Positions 11,936 through 22,778 of a DNA stretch of 64,000 nt are shown in pieces. Numbering within the stretch: position 1 is the stretch's first letter; every line of letters begins with the position of its first letter. The translations under genes were made by a program, and so were the position numbers. The notes under the pieces were generated by a model, which was not told the origin of the DNA, ran no database searches, and worked only from the letters and a program-made list of their open reading frames with translations. The stretch comes from Magnolia sinica (taxonomy: Eukaryota; Streptophyta; Magnoliopsida; Magnoliales; Magnoliaceae). Location of the stretch: positions 38,259,501 through 38,323,500 of the forward strand of contig NC_080574.1 in assembly GCF_029962835.1 (NCBI RefSeq), read 5' to 3'.

Positions 11936-12793
11936 TATCTATATTCTCTAGAATACTCATATAGGTGAATCTCTACCAGGAATCAACTAAGACTATTAGT
12001 TGTAGGAGATTCAACCCAACTCCCACCACCTTGGTCTACTCATTGGTACATTGCATGCAAGGTGTTTAATTGTAGAGTTGAACCATTTGCATCAACGATC
12101 ATGGAAGTAAACGATAAGCTGATTCAAGTTTGGGAGAGCTTTGAAGAAGCATTTTAATAAGGCGCAACAACAGGGTTCAATCTGACAAGTAGGTTATCAT
12201 TTTTAGAGCGTACACACTCTTTCTTTGTGTAGGATTGAGTGTAGAGTTTGTGACCTAAACTCGGTAAGTTCTTGTATAGGACTGAATTCACTGGACATGG
12301 GTGTGTATGTGTTATTCTTCATAGGCAGCCTCCTACAGGAATGTATGTAAGGTATTAGATTAAGACCGCTAGTAGTTGTTGGTTAGCCAATAAAAAACTA
12401 AGTCTTAGGCAAGTAAACGAACCACTATATATGCTTGTATTTGAGATTGTTGTTTGTGCATATTTCTATTTTTGCCTGTGAGCTTATCTTATTGAACTAT
12501 ACGAATGCATAATTAGATGTATGTTAGGTGTTGAATTGTATGCACATCTCATACACAAATAAAATATACTTTTTATAGATGAGTTGCTTATATTGTAGTT
12601 TGTGTGATTAAACCCACTTGATTTGGAAGCCTAAGTGTTCATTGACTTATTAACTTAATTAATAAATTATTTTAATTAGGCAAGAATTTTAAGTGGTCCT
12701 ATTCACCCCCTTTTAGGACTTATCATAATTCTAAGCTCCACTAAACTTACGTGCATAGAGTGTGGTGTCGACTTAGACTATCTACACAATTTC
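11220..12793 (+). mobile_element. Solo LTR, SIRE-like copia (1.57 kb), boundaries approximate
   Basis: The sequence lies between the two halves of MITE f, flanked by AATGC at 11,215-11,219 and 12,794-12,798 (possible 5-bp target duplication). It contains GTAAACGAACCACTATATA and, near its 3' end, CCTATTCACCCCCTTTTAGGAC. Both are phrases I associate with LTRs of SIRE/Maximus copia elements, and both recur in solo LTR E (35,639-36,726). No internal domain remains, so it is read as a solo LTR. TG/CA ends are not exact at these limits, which weakens the precise boundaries. Confidence 0.5.
11906..11931. repeat. (TA)n microsatellite
   Basis: About 13 TA units within the solo LTR. Confidence 0.9.
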
Positions 12794-12818
12794 AATGCCA
12801 ACTGTTGAAACCTTCTTT

Positions 12819-12949
12819 GACAACCTCGACCCTTAACCCATGATAAACTCGACCAACGACAACCTCAACCCTTAACACATGAGAACCTAAACCCTTAAAA
12901 TGTGACAGCCTAAATCCTTAACACTTGACAACCTCAACCCTTGATGTAT
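12819..12949. repeat. 23-bp minisatellite
   Basis: Six consecutive units of the type GACAACCTCAACCCTTAACA plus 3 bases. Five are 23 bp and the second is shortened to 16. The units diverge at several positions. The array interrupts the interior of MITE f and leads into another MITE start (GATGTATGTATTCTATCC at about 12,943). The unit contains CCTAAACCCTTA, weakly like the plant telomere repeat. Confidence 0.8.
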
Positions 12950-13240
12950 GTATTCTATCCACATTGTCCATCCATCTTCCAAATCATCTAAGGGCATTAT
13001 CTCAAAAATGAATCAAATCCAATAATCGAGTAGACCATACCATAGGCAATAATGGTTTCGAAATATCCTTCCATTAAAAACTTCTTAGGTTGGACATTAA
13101 TATTTCCATAGTGTTTATTTGTCATCCAATTTGTTGACAAGGTCATATAAACCTAGATGAAGGGAAGAAATAAATATCGGCTTGATCTAAAACGTCAAAA
13201 ACCTGGCCGGGGCATTCTTGGATTGCAAAATAAATATCAC
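12943..13240. mobile_element. Foldback MITE, truncated copy
   Basis: GATGTATGTATTCTATCCAC, CATTGTCCATCCATC and the central TTGTTGACAAGGTCATATAAACC are present. The mirrored right arm is missing after about 13,240. DNA from there to 13,545 shows nothing recognisable. Confidence 0.55.
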
Positions 13241-13544
13241 CTTATCTTGGGCTACTCCCTATTATTGTGGGCTACAAAATTATTTAACGAAAGAGAAAGG
13301 AATAATTCTCAAGAAAAACGAGTGACAATCATTTCTTAGGAGAAAGAAAAGAGAGCCCATTTAACAAATAGACGGACAAAGCTAGGACAAAGCTACACAT
13401 AGACTGAAGAGGTGTTACGTACTCATGCTAAATATCTGTAATTAGCGCGTGTACTTTTTTAGAGAGGTGACGTGCACCAGCCTACTTTTTGAGAAAATTA
13501 GACATATGTCACATCAAACCTTACATCATACTTTACATTAGATT

Positions 13545-15425
13545 CAATGAAAAAGCAGCACGTACGTGAGTACGTGTAATCAGGAGCGACAGTTATAAAA
13601 ATATATATAAAATGATAATTTTATATAACGTCCCACGCATGATTAAGATAGGTTGCTCTGGTGGATGATTTCTTGGAGGTTACTCAGGTGGATGCGTTAT
13701 ATTTGGATTATTCATGGCACAGAAATTCACTCATTAGATCTTAATATAATTCCATCTGATAACATCAATTGTGCATGGATAATGATCCGACGACAAAGAA
13801 TATGGTGTGAAAAGTACAGCAATTGGATGGTTTGGATCGTCCACTCTATGTGATATGCAACCAGAGGTACATCTTTGTGGCAACGGTGTGGCCCACCACC
13901 CTTGGCACCGTTAAGACTTTGTGCCATGTGTTCTTATATTCCCTGATGAGCTGGTCATGAGATTGATTATGATGAAAATTACGATGAAACTTACAGTTAA
14001 GTGTTAGCAAAGCATATTGCAATCTGCCATCTGTAATGCAAAAACAAAAACCAAAAAAAAAGAAATAAAGATTTTTGCATAGGACCGCGCACCTTTTGGG
14101 ATGTGGAAAATTTGAAGTCGGCTTTTTAAGTACTTTCAAATGCTTACCTAACCTTTCAACCATTGGATAAGAAATTGCCCGGTACTGGTATAACGTAGGG
14201 AAGGGCATGCGAGGTCAATCACCGTTCTCGCTTGGATTTCTCAAATTCATGAGGAGAGATAGAAAATAAAAATAAATTTGAAATAAATTAATTAATAATA
14301 AAAAAAAATGAATTTATAATTCTTTAAGTAATGATATCAAATCTAGGAAGAAGTTTCAGAATCAAACTCCAACTCAAACTACCTAAAATACTTGAATTAC
14401 TATAACTAATAACCTTATTAGACGGTCACGATTTTTACTAGTTTTCTTGGTTTTCGGCTAAAAAAAGTCTTCATTTTGGCCTCATATGGTTATTCTCCTA
14501 ATTTTTCTAAGCCTTTTTTATGTTGGGCATGATTCATAAAGTTCTAAGGATCAGGAGTTATGATCAAACTAAAACTTACTATAAATAGTAAAAATGAAAT
14601 TAAAAAGTATTTTCAACCGCCGGTCTGATAGAATCTTGCAAATTTGGCGTGGGCAACCCAGTGTAGTGGGTTGGGTGGTTAAAGTAGTTTCTCCTACTCC
14701 AAAATCATATACGTTATGTTGAATAACTCATTCTAATTTGCAAGATAGTCATATTTTAGGATTTTGAAAGTGTCCGCGACATGCTCTACATAATAGTCTT
14801 GTATAATGTTTGGCCTTTATATTTTAATATTACTTTATCTCACTTACCTGGCACTGACTTGTGTACCTGTGGTATAGGTGGAACCCATCCGGATGTTTTT
14901 GAGAAATACACCCTGTTCATCCGCTTTTCCAGCCTGTGTTGGTAGTGGACCCAAAAAGAGGGCAGATCCAAAACTCAAGTGGGCCACACAGTACAAAACA
15001 ATGGGGAGGGAAATAGCTATTGTTGAAACCTTTTCAGGGTCTACTTTGTTGCATTCCATACACACGGGTCATAAGGTCATTCCCACTGAGATGAACTACA
15101 TAAACAGTCACCTGAGCCAAAACTTCTCTGGGCCCATTACTACCCATGAGTGTTTTAACAGTGGGCATTTAATACTCGCTGTCTCCTGCGGTATGGCCCA
15201 CTTGAGTTATGGATCTGGCCCTTCTTTTTTATCATAGCATAGAAAGCTCCCTGAAACTAGTGGATGGGATGGAATTTGAAGAAATATCACGATGGGCTCA
15301 AGTTTTTGAACGGCGGCCGTTCAATCTCCACTGTTTTGTGTCAAGTTTCCATTTGAGTTTTGGATCTATACCATTTTTGGACTCCTGCCCTAAAATGATC
15401 TGGTCAAACTAATAAATAGGGTGGA
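13545..15425. repeat. Segmental duplication, copy 2
   Basis: Same order and orientation as 98-2,695. The best-matching part is 13,633-14,060 against 1,270-1,690. Copy 2 lacks the MITE/hAT insertion of copy 1 but has extra unmatched sequence at about 14,230-14,860. Short antisense frames (13,727-13,927 and 1,355-1,558) align between copies, but substitutions fall at all codon positions, so I do not call them genes. Confidence 0.7.
14877..15296. mobile_element. Foldback MITE, copy b2
   Basis: Starts AGGTGGAACCCATCCGGATG and ends AAATATCACGATGGGCTC. Paralogous to 2,171-2,573 in the first duplication copy. It retains AAAACTCAAGTGGGCCACAC in the left arm and GGCCCACTTGAGTTATGGAT in the right arm. 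Confidence 0.65.
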
Positions 15426-15895
15426 TACTCTCACAATCATCACGGTGGGACCTATGACTGTTTTAGCCGTGAGTGTTCAATATCCATTGTGTGGCCCACT
15501 TGCGTTTTGGTTCTACTTCACTTTTTTGGCCCACCTTCTAAAATAATTTAGGGAAATTGATGGACAGGATGGGTTTGTCACAAACATCACGGTGGGACCC
15601 ATGAGATTTTCAACTATGGGTTCAATACCCATAGTCTCTTAAGTTTATATATGCCTTATTTTGGGCCCACCCCCTGAAATGGCTGGTAAAATTGCTAGAT
15701 AGCGTGGACTTTTCAGAAATATCAATTTGGCCCCATAGTTTTTCAATGGTGGGTGTACAATTCCCATGTTTCCGGGCCCTGTGAACCACTTGAGTTTTGG
15801 ATATACCTTTTTTTTTTTTTTTCTCACCCCCTAAAATGATAAGGAGAAACTGGCGGACCAGGCATGGATTTCTCAAAAACATCACTGTAGGCCCT
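15150..15895 (+). repeat. Tandem array of half-MITE units (~150 bp x 5)
   Basis: Five direct units each run from a gttttcaatggtggg-like start, through CCACTTGAGTTTTGGAT, then a GCCCT(A)AAATGATCTGG-like phrase, to ACATCACGGTGGGACC. Units end at about 15,300, 15,450, 15,600, 15,735 and 15,895, a period of 135-160 bp. Each corresponds to the right arm of the foldback MITE. This looks like tandem amplification of one arm rather than separate insertions. Confidence 0.7.
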
Positions 15896-15945
15896 AAGAA
15901 TTCTTCAATAGTGGGAATTCAATACTCATTGTTTATGTTGCAATG

Positions 15946-15970
15946 GAAGAGAGAGAGAGAGAGAGAGAGG
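15946..15970. repeat. (GA)n microsatellite
   Basis: About 12 GA units directly after the half-MITE array. Confidence 0.9.
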
Positions 15971-16225
15971 TTGCCGACCGTGATGTATGTGATTTATCCA
16001 TGCCATTTGTCCATTTTGATAAATCATTGTAGGGCATATTCCTTAAAACGAGGTATGTTTTATTTTCCATCCAACTATTTCATAAGGTCACATAGACTTG
16101 ATGAAGGGAAAACACAAATAACAGCTTGATCCCAAATTTCTATGGTCCCCAAGAAGTTTTCAATGGTAGGCGTTCAATCCCCATTATTTCCTATAGTGTG
16201 GTCTATTGTGATTCGTGATGCCTCG
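15971..16225. mobile_element. Foldback MITE, partial copy g
   Basis: GACCGTGATGTATGTGATTT followed by ATCCATGCCATTTGTCCAT, then CATAAGGTCACATAGACTTG and a right-arm phrase ATTTCCTATAGTGTGGTCTA. The right terminal inverted end is not recognisable. Confidence 0.5.
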
Positions 16226-16272
16226 TGACATTCACTCTATCCATTGGTTTCATGAGCTAGTGGAAGCATAGA

Positions 16273-17041
16273 AAATACAACTGTTGGGAAACTACACACA
16301 TTTTCCTTCTATGTGCAAATCAATGGAATTAACAATATAAAAGATTTAATGGATGATAATCACTTCCAAAACAAGCAAGTAAATCATCAAACACGTAGAG
16401 TGAAAGAGACAGTTTTTATGCGAAAAATCCTCTAATGTGAATAGAAAAACCATGGGACCTAGTCCAGCACAAATCCACTATAATAAAAATAATGAAAGTA
16501 CAATAAAATAACTAAGTTACCTCTCTTGGATACCCAAAGTACATCACCTAAAGGTGAATTACAAACAACAATAAAATAAAATAAAAAATTCTCACCAATT
16601 AGGGATTGTAAAAAACCCCTGACATAATCTTTAGAGAAGACATTCAAAGAAACCGACATTGTGGATGGTTATTCACAAATCTAGATATAAAGATTTCAAT
16701 GATAGAAGGTTTTTGTTCTTTCTCTTCTACAGAACCCATTATCTTCAAAGCCCAAATGTTGTTACAACTCTCTCTCTCTCTCTCTCTCTCTCTCTTCAAA
16801 AGCTTTTTTTTTTCTCTCATTTTAATTTGCTTAGCCAAAAGACCAAAATATCCCCAAACATATGTGGTAAAAAAACTACTTAAGCCCACACATGTGGGTC
16901 CCACCTCCACATGAGAAGGGACCCCAACCAGAACATGTGTAGTTCTGATCATCAAAACACTCACATGTATGTGGGACAATGTGAGTAGCAACACACTTTG
17001 GATTTTGAGACAGAACAAAGGTAAAACAAATTTCTGATACA
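16273..17041. other. Unassigned, solo-LTR-like sequence
   Basis: Begins TGTTGGGAAACTACACAC and could end TTTCTGATACA, a TG..CA layout of about 770 bp. I found no matching flanking 5-mers and no second copy. It contains a (CT)n run at 16,769-16,795. Long open frames on both strands here (up to 132 codons) are low-complexity and have no recognisable domain. Confidence 0.3.
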
Positions 17042-18650
17042 TTGAAAGAAACCAAAGGGAGAAATGATATGTCTCATCTCCATCTCAGTACAGTACACCT
17101 CACCTTTTAACATTCACATGGAGGGATAAACTGTTGATCTACGCTACACATATTATTTATCTTTTAATTGATGGCCCATAGTTAAAAATTTTGATAAAAG
17201 GAATGTTTCAAAGAATCTAATCATTGGCTTCGAATGGATGCTAACACTAACGTAGAAGAATCTAACAATTGAAATTAAAAGCGGGAAAGTTAAATAATAA
17301 TTAAAAAAAAAAAAAAAAATACTATGCCTAAGATTGTACTATTTTAGGGCCCAAGGTTATCTTCAGTGAAATCCACTTAATGTATTAGTGCTGCCAAGTC
17401 ACGAAAGGGCAACAGCCCAAAAATAAGCCACAATGGCCACTCTATAGGGCCACCCCATGGGAAACAATGGTGATAAGAAATGCCCATTTGAGTTTTGGAT
17501 TTACTCATTTTTTTTACTTACTCCCTAAAATAATTTGGCCAAACTAGTGGACAAGGTGAATTTCTCAACAATATCATAATAGGCCTAGAGTGTTTCAACG
17601 GTAGGCATTCAAGCACCATTGTTGATATCTTTTTGGGTGCACATCGATAATATCTTTTCTTGACATCCAGTCCATCCATCAATTTTGCCAAGTGGCATCA
17701 TGGTAAGGGCCAAAAACCATTTAAAACATACGCTAATGTGAGCCACGTTAAAAGAAAGTGAGGTGACAGAAGCACCAACAGTTATTTAAAACTACTGTTT
17801 CTTTAGCTTTTGGGACCAACCTAAATTTTGAATTTTTTTAGTTTCTTGGCTTTTGAGACCAACCTAAATTTTGAATCTTTTTAGTTTTTTGGCCTCATGT
17901 CCTGCCATGAACTACTGAAAATGATGGATCACGTAAATATCAACAAGAATAAAAGTGGGCCCCACATATCCTTGCATGCCAAAGAATCTTCTGCATGATG
18001 AAGAATTATGGTAAAATTGTAGAAATTAATAATTAAAAAAGTAGGTAAAAATGACTTTTTCAAAATTAATAGCCCATTTCGTTAAGCAACCGTCAGTCAC
18101 AGTCAGTACTAAGGCGAATCCAAAAAGGTTAGGTAAGTAATTAAAAATATTTTAAAAATAGACTTTGATTTGTTGACAACTCAAAAGGCAGGTGGCTGAG
18201 TGTAAAATATCTTAAAAAATTATAGCAAATTTTCTAATCATGCACCGCATATAAAATAAGAAATTGTGGGTATGTTGGGGCTTGTAATTTGCACAAGTGG
18301 GGCCCATTGATTCTTTTACCAACGATGGGACAGATAGTGGATGGTCCGTGCAGCAATAACTACTAAGATTGAAAGATAGTAGCCGTAGAATATAAAATAT
18401 TTAATTGGTTGAATGGGAAGGCTGAACTCTCTCAAGTATGTTAATCAACGCAGCTCGGTGGTGTAAAATATGTTACTATGCATTAATTCGCATAGTAAGA
18501 GATTTTATTTTATTTTATTTATTTTATTTAATTTTTTTTACCGGTTGCTATTTTGATTTATATTTCTATGAAAGTCATTTTCCCATATTATTTAGTAGTT
18601 AATCCACCAGCCCACCTTAATTTTTAAGCTGACAAAAATGTTATATGGTG
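17042..18650. other. Unassigned A/T-rich DNA with MITE fragments
   Basis: Fragments of the foldback MITE family occur around 17,460-17,640 and 17,640-17,960 (for example ATCCAGTCCATCCATCAATT). A direct repeat of about 46 bp (GGACCAACCTAAATTTTGAA and neighbours) sits at about 17,812 and 17,858. A poly-A run is at 17,304-17,320. No gene seen. Confidence 0.35.
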
Positions 18651-18699
18651 CACATATAGGGTCCGAATATATATATATCCCACCACACAAACAAACATG

Positions 18700-19246
18700 C
18701 ATAGGACCCATTGCATGGTTCCATCATGTGGGTGACCCTTATTGCTCATCCCTCTCAAAAATACATTTTTGTCTAATTATATTAAATGGCTAAGGAGATA
18801 GATCATACCACAAGGACCATCTATCGTGTGGGTCCCAGACTTGATCGTCCCGCCTCTAAAAAGGCATTTTGCTTAGTCCATCTTTACCGTCCGTTCAATG
18901 CCTAGGAAAATTTTCTTTTTCATATTTATTACAGTATAAATGGTCCGATCATGGCTCTAGGCCATCCATCATGTGGTTTAGACCATTGATTACCCATCAC
19001 TCTCGTTGATTCAAATTGTGCATTCAATGCCTATGGAAATTAATGGTTCATATAAATCATATTAAAATGATTTGATCATTGATAATATGATCTAGACCGT
19101 CCATCATGTGGGTCTCATCCTTGATTGCCCATCCCTCTCCAAAAATTGCGTGTTTTAGATTACCCTAACCATCTATTCAATGCATATGGAAGTGAATGGT
19201 CCAAATATGGTTTGATCATTGATATAAACCATCCATCATGTGGGTC
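18700..19246 (+). repeat. ~130-bp tandem repeat array, left part
   Basis: The motif CCATCATGTGGGTC, followed by a TTGATTGCCCATCCCTCTC-like phrase and CCATCTATTCAATGC, recurs at about 18,721, 18,822, 18,967, 19,102 and 19,231 (spacing 101-145 bp). The array is broken at 19,246 by a solo LTR and resumes at 20,889. Confidence 0.65.
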
Positions 19247-20888
19247 TATAAGCACCCCACCCCAACCTGATAAATTGATTAAGATTAAATCGATGGATGA
19301 TCAACCCAAAACCCAATCCAACAAAAAATCCTAAACCCTATCCTAGAGGCGTAAACCCTAGGAACCATAATCCAAATTCTAAACTTGACCTGAGTCTACC
19401 CAGTCAACCAAATTGATCTATTCCTAAACCCTAGAGTCTTGAGTCAACACGACAAGTTAACTCATTCGATCAACCTATCTAGTCCATCAACGCAGTTGAC
19501 TCACCTAGTTAAGCCCAACCCAAAATCAAGCTTGAATTAAAGCCTAATTAGAGTTTAAAAGGAAATAACAATGCAATATCTTTCACAACAGAGCCTCCAC
19601 ACAAGTGAGGAATGTAGCCTGCCAAGATAGGAGGTCCTATGTGGTGTTTGTGGCTCCTAGGGAGCCGGCAGCCACATGACACACTTCTCTCAAGGCAAGA
19701 ACCATTCAAACATGTGGAATCTCCCTTTTAGATTCATTAAGTATGTGACTAATGTATACTTGCTCCGATGCCCCTCTCCAAACCCAAAATTATCCTTTTA
19801 CCACTCAATTCAAGCCATGATATGTTGCCACATGCCAATCTCAAATCCAGACCGTTAATACCCTTATCAACCCTAAGATCACCCAAAATTATCAGAATAC
19901 CAGGCTCGAGGGCTATAAATAGCCCTACCCCTTCTCATTTCAAGACAGAAAGAGACACCCTAAGATCCTCATCCATTTAGAAGCCTTTTTATTCCTTAAT
20001 CCCTTAGTCTTCTAGTCATCATGTCCCTCCACCGAAGAGAGTAAGAGTTAGAGAAAAAGAGTCCAACCCTGGTCTAGTTTAGCCTAGCCATAGTCCAAGT
20101 CTCTAGAGCCACCTGAGTCCTAATCCAAGCCATATTCGATCCAGCCTTGTGATACTATTGTCCATCCAACCATTCAATCGTCAATTAGCTTCATCTAATT
20201 CCAAGCATTAATATTATGTAATATTAATTCCTTTCTTAACCCCATTGTTCATCAAATTACATCATTATTATACCATATTATGTCACTTCTTACCCCTAAT
20301 TGGCTTGTGCGTATGCTCTGTGGCTCACTAATATAATCTGATCTTGCCCATCAAAAACCTTGTCAATTAACCTATGCATAAGCATTGCATGCACATCCGC
20401 ATCATTGTTCCATACATATAACACTCAACAATCAGTCACTTCGAGCATATGCTTTGCGGTTCGTTGGCATAGTTGGATCTAGCTCATAAGAAATTCAAAC
20501 TGATTGGTTGTCCCTAATGTTGTATTAATTCAATATAATTCATCATTTGTGTGTGAAAACTAACCCAGACCCTAAAAGATTAATCAAATCTTGTGAAGTA
20601 AAGACCGTACATTTGTATGAGCAGAGTGAGTAACATTCCCTTTTTGTAACTATAGTCCCTTAGAATCTCTAAATACAAACTATAAAGTCATTTTAGGATA
20701 AGGAATCTTAGGATCCTCTCCCCTAACGTTTCTATAGGGTTTAATCGATTGTAGAGATAAATCAACTGGCTAGTGACGACTCTAGTCAAACATAACATAT
20801 CTTTCAAACACTTCTGCAATAGAAGCCCTCGAAGGAGACAACCCGTGGAAAACTGCTAGTCAATTTCGTCTGGAATCCAGCGTCCACG
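19247..20888 (+). mobile_element. Solo LTR, probably Ty3/gypsy (1,642 bp)
   Basis: It is inserted into the tandem array and bracketed by GGGTC at 19,242-19,246 and 20,889-20,893, a 5-bp target duplication. The first bases, TATAAGCACCCC, look like a one-base mutant of the TGTAAGCACCCC start of some plant gypsy LTRs; the last bases are GTCCACG instead of a CA end. A strong TATA box (GGCTATAAATAGCCC) lies at 19,911-19,925. No internal region or second LTR remains, which implies unequal recombination between LTRs. Confidence 0.65.
19911..19925 (+). promoter_or_regulatory. LTR TATA box
   Basis: GGCTATAAATAGCCC, a near-perfect palindromic TATA element about 660 bp into the solo LTR, followed by an A/C-rich stretch typical of a transcription start region. 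Confidence 0.55.
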
Positions 20889-21190
20889 GGGTCATACCAT
20901 TAATTACCTATCGTTCTAAAAAATTCACTTTTTTTCTAATAATCCTAACCATCTGTTCAATGACGATAAAAATAGATGATCTCTAGATCATACTATGAAT
21001 GATCCAATCATTGATGTAGGCCATCCATCATGTGCTCCACCTTTAAATGCCAATCCTTCTTAAAAAATCACTAACATTGGACGATCCTAATTATGCATCC
21101 AATGCCTTTGAAAAAGGAAGGTCCATGTATACCATACTACAAACAATCTAATTATTGATTTTGACCATCTATTACCTGAGTCCCATTGTG
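20889..21190 (+). repeat. ~130-bp tandem repeat array, right part
   Basis: The array continues with CATTAATTACCTATCG, CCATCTGTTCAATG, CCATCCATCATGTG (21,019) and CCATCTATTACCTGAGTCC (about 21,166). After subtracting the inserted LTR, spacing stays at 141-147 bp, in phase with the left part. Confidence 0.6.
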
Positions 21191-21427
21191 GAGGCATATG
21201 GTGATAAAGAAAAGCGTCATGTTGCATAGGAACAAGTTCCCGTGGGAGCGTATGAAAATAAAATGGGCAAATGCAAAGTTAAAATAAAAAATATAAAAAA
21301 ATAATTAAAAAAAAGTAAAAATAAAAAAATAAAAATAAAAGTAAAAAAATAAATTAAAAACCATGTGATAATATTTGCATGAGAAGATGCACACAAACGC
21401 CTGAAAAATCCAATTTGCATACGTAAA

Positions 21428-21814
21428 TTGGAGTTTGCATATGTAGATCGATGGCTGCAAGTAACTGTCCCTTCAACGTTTATTTTTACTCATGCTGTTG
21501 AAAGGTTTAGGGTTTTTTTTCATGTGGGAGATTTTGATGCATTGATCATTCATGGCATGGCCACGATAACAGGTTTATTAAATGAGTTTGATTTCTTTGC
21601 AATTGTTGTAAATGAAAATTTCGTGAACATAGCTGCTGGTCAGGCCCATCATATGTTGTTTGTTTGTCATCTTACCTATCCAATAGACTTGGATTCGGTA
21701 GTGACCCCTCCACTATTGGGCTCAGTACTAGTCGGCACTGTAAAAGCTCTGTGGGCCCGCCATGATGTATGTGTTGTATCGATTCTGTCCATTCATGTTA
21801 TGAGCTCATTTTAG
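21428..21814 (+). CDS. Unrecognised 128-codon open frame (doubtful)
   Basis: A 128-codon plus-strand frame beginning MEFAYVDRWLQ. The composition is that of a plausible globular protein with hydrophobic segments, but I recognise no domain. The last ~25 codons run into the left arm of MITE i (21,744 on), so the natural stop, if this was once a gene, has been replaced by transposon sequence. Just upstream (21,280-21,360) is a low-complexity A-rich stretch. There is no intron signal, promoter or neighbouring gene to support expression. It may be a chance frame or a fragment of an older gene. Confidence 0.2.
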   Translation: MEFAYVDRWLQVTVPSTFIFTHAVERFRVFFHVGDFDALIIHGMATITGLLNEFDFFAIVVNENFVNIAAGQAHHMLFVCHLTYPIDLDSVVTPPLLGSVLVGTVKALWARHDVCVVSILSIHVMSSF

Positions 21815-22177
21815 AGTATGAGTCTAAAAATAAGGCAAATTCAGAGCTCAAGTGGCCCACACCACAGGAAGCAGTGGGGCTTCGTAGGGCCCACCATGAT
21901 ATTTATTTGCCATCCAACCTGTTCATAAATTAACATAAACCTGAATGAAGGGAAAACATAAAAATTAACTTGATCCAAAACTTCTATAGCTCACAAAAAG
22001 TTTTCAACTATATGCATTCAATTCCCACTGTTTCTTGTGATGTATCATTTACTTGAGCTTTCAATGATAGGCATTCAATCCCCAATGTTTCTTGGGATGA
22101 TACCCTAAAATGAGCTGCAATGATTTGATAAATGACATGGATGAAACACATACATCATGGTGGATCCCACGGAGCTT
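21744..22177. mobile_element. Foldback MITE, copy i
   Basis: The arms extend to AAGCTCTGTGGGCCCGCC at the left and, inverted, AAGCTCCGTGGGATCCACC at the right, both continuing into ATGATGTATGTGTT. This copy shows that the terminal inverted repeat begins several bases outside the GGGCCC core. The centre is CCATCCAACCTGTTCATAA. Noncoding. Confidence 0.75.
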
Positions 22178-22369
22178 CGACAATAATCAAGGAGCCGCTA
22201 GCAAATCTCAGTCCCTATCCAATGGTGTCACATGCTTGAAAAATCATTCTAATCCAATCATCATGTGGACCACACCATAAAAAGAAATGGAAAACTCCTA
22301 CCTCGCATAGTATGGAGTAATCATTCTAGATGTGTTGGATACTATACACTCACTAGAGTGGTGGGACTT

Positions 22370-22374
22370 ACAAC
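22370..22374 (+). repeat. Target duplication of element A, left
   Basis: ACAAC, repeated exactly at 27,778-27,782 after the right LTR. Confidence 0.85.
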
Positions 22375-22405
22375 TGATGGGATTTTTCCTCCTCAGTCTG
22401 AGCTG

Positions 22406-22568
22406 CTCGACCAGTCGAGTGAGCTGCTCGACTGGTCGAGTGGTGCTCGACTCAAAGTCTAGCGAGCTTTTGGTTTTGGAATCCCATGATGCTCGACCAG
22501 TCGAGGGTCAGGCTCGATCGGTCGAGTGGGCCGCTCGACCGGTCGAGGACCCTGCTCGACTAGTCGAG
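22406..22568 (+). promoter_or_regulatory. 21-bp-phased palindrome array in LTR U3
   Basis: CTCGAC-type palindromes start at 22,406, 22,427, 22,492, 22,513, 22,534 and 22,555. Consecutive spacings are 21, 65, 21, 21 and 21 bp. Each is a 14-bp inverted repeat such as CTCGACCGGTCGAG, some with one or two mismatches. The right LTR keeps four (27,079, 27,144, 27,165, 27,186). They lie about 90-250 bp upstream of the TATA box, where an enhancer would sit; a role as protein-binding sites is inferred. Confidence 0.6.
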
Positions 22569-22652
22569 GTTACGCAGATTCTAGTCCGGATTTGGCGCAG
22601 ACTACGTAAATTTGAGGCAGCTTCACAAGAGGTACGGAAGGAAGTTGCCTAA

Positions 22653-22664
22653 ACTATAAATAGG
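22653..22664 (+). promoter_or_regulatory. TATA box of left LTR A
   Basis: ACTATAAATAGG. The matching place in the right LTR (about 27,280) reads CTATCAAGAGG, so the TATA element is lost there. Confidence 0.55.
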
Positions 22665-22735
22665 GGTCCATATGGCTTTTCTAGGGTATTGAGAAGGCTT
22701 TTTAAAGCTATTGTGCTAAGAGTTTTGACGGCCAA

Positions 22736-22778
<43 letters not shown>

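Noticed and set aside
16644..17042. 132-codon minus-strand frame
   Set aside because: It crosses a (CT)n run that gives RERERE text, has a competing plus-strand frame, and shows no domain.
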